Positions 63,256 through 64,000 of a DNA stretch of 64,000 nucleotides are shown here, piece after piece. Under the pieces are notes generated by a model that worked only from the letters and a program-made list of their open reading frames with translations, was not told where the DNA came from and did not search any database. Both the position numbers and the translations under genes were made by a program. Source of the stretch: Yponomeuta sedellus (lineage: Eukaryota > Arthropoda > Insecta > Lepidoptera > Yponomeutidae); assembly GCA_934045075.1 (NCBI GenBank), contig OW203732.1, forward strand, positions 9,821,001-9,885,000. The letters run 5' to 3'. The stretch's first letter is position 1, and every line of letters begins with the position of its first letter.

Positions 63256-64000
63256 CTGATAACTGAATAAATTCCATATTCATCTCATTAGCTACAAAAT
63301 ATGTTGTATATCAATGTTACAATAAATCTTAGTTTTGGTCTACACCAAAATAATAAACAATAAATAATGAATGAATTCAACTCAACACCTTAAGGCTGAC
63401 ATTCAGAGACGAAAACTAAGCTAAGACCGGTCTCAGAAAGGTCAAAATCACGTACCTACTTAGAAATATTTCGTATTCAGAATAGAATCTTATCATGTTG
63501 AGTATGAAATGGTACCTACGTGTAAGTAGCCAATATTGGTGACTTTACGTGAACTTAGATAGAACTGTCATCTGTCGTTTGGTTCTCTTCACTTTGAGGT
63601 TACCTTTTTGTCGTATTGTTTTGGTTGGAGTTTGTGATTAGCATTGTGTTTACTAATCGCTTTGAAGTTATAGACTTTTTAGAAGAAGCCATTTTCTGTG
63701 ACAGTCTATGAAAAATTAACGAAACTGAATAATTTACAGAATTGAGAATAGGTTCAATTTTCGCCAACTTATAAAACTCGCGCCAACCGCCAACCAAAGA
63801 ATGTAAAAAATTATTTCGTTCACAGACGACTCCAAACGTCATTCACTGATGTTCTACGAGCATTATCTGTGAGCTTTTTATTTCACTCTCACACATAGAT
63901 AAACTTGTATGATGTTGTCCTGCTCTCGTGTAGCGATATAATATTTAAAAAAACCGGTAAGAACTACATCACTAAAAAATAATAGACAATATAGATGACT
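63256..64000. other. AT-rich right edge, nothing recognised
   Basis: No exon or classified repeat seen. Confidence 0.4.

Overview
This window is nuclear DNA from an insect, almost certainly a moth or butterfly. Two host genes are split into short exons with canonical GT/AG introns. The AT-rich non-coding DNA is packed with tRNA-derived SINEs, MITEs, mariner relics, short repeats ending in CTAGT that look like lepidopteran Helitrons, and degenerate LINE 3' ends. I cannot assign a genus from sequence alone.

Left end (1-9.5 kb): a stack of transposable elements. Positions 1-2480 (minus) hold a two-exon gene, open through the window edge, for a transposase-like protein. It has an N-terminal C4 zinc motif, a THAP-like C2CH motif, a DDE catalytic core and a C-terminal CxC...CxH motif. 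A decayed mariner follows. Its 5' leader is interrupted by a GC-rich, full-length Jockey-clade LINE (3854-9297, minus) with both frames open and a perfect 13-bp target-site duplication. The far end of the mariner is at 9424, only about 110 bp before a host exon.

9.5-13.8 kb: the last five coding exons of RINT1 (plus strand), a vesicle-tethering protein of the NRZ/Dsl1 complex. 17.9-25.0 kb: seven exons (minus) of an SLC17-type inorganic phosphate cotransporter that lacks only its first exon(s). The two genes converge on a 4-kb intergenic stretch with a TATA-type promoter candidate and a Helitron-like copy.

25-60 kb: no confident coding exon. The stretch holds a pentanucleotide microsatellite, several foldback MITEs, at least five tRNA-SINE families, a nearly complete mariner with frameshifts (45497-46808), a CpG-rich promoter-like patch near 47.8-48.0 kb, and a 1.63-kb tandem duplication (54461-57726). 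One SINE family is notable for repeated inversion, dimerisation and tandem amplification of its modules; three of its insertions have 12-14 bp target-site duplications.

60-64 kb: a candidate first exon (plus, 60817-60964) of a secreted or membrane protein, possibly an ionotropic receptor, followed by a (TACA) microsatellite, a nested foldback element and more SINE copies.

The host genes share no visible pathway. The main story is the mobile-element ecology: nested insertions give a relative chronology, and several elements show end-duplication, foldback or tandem rearrangements.
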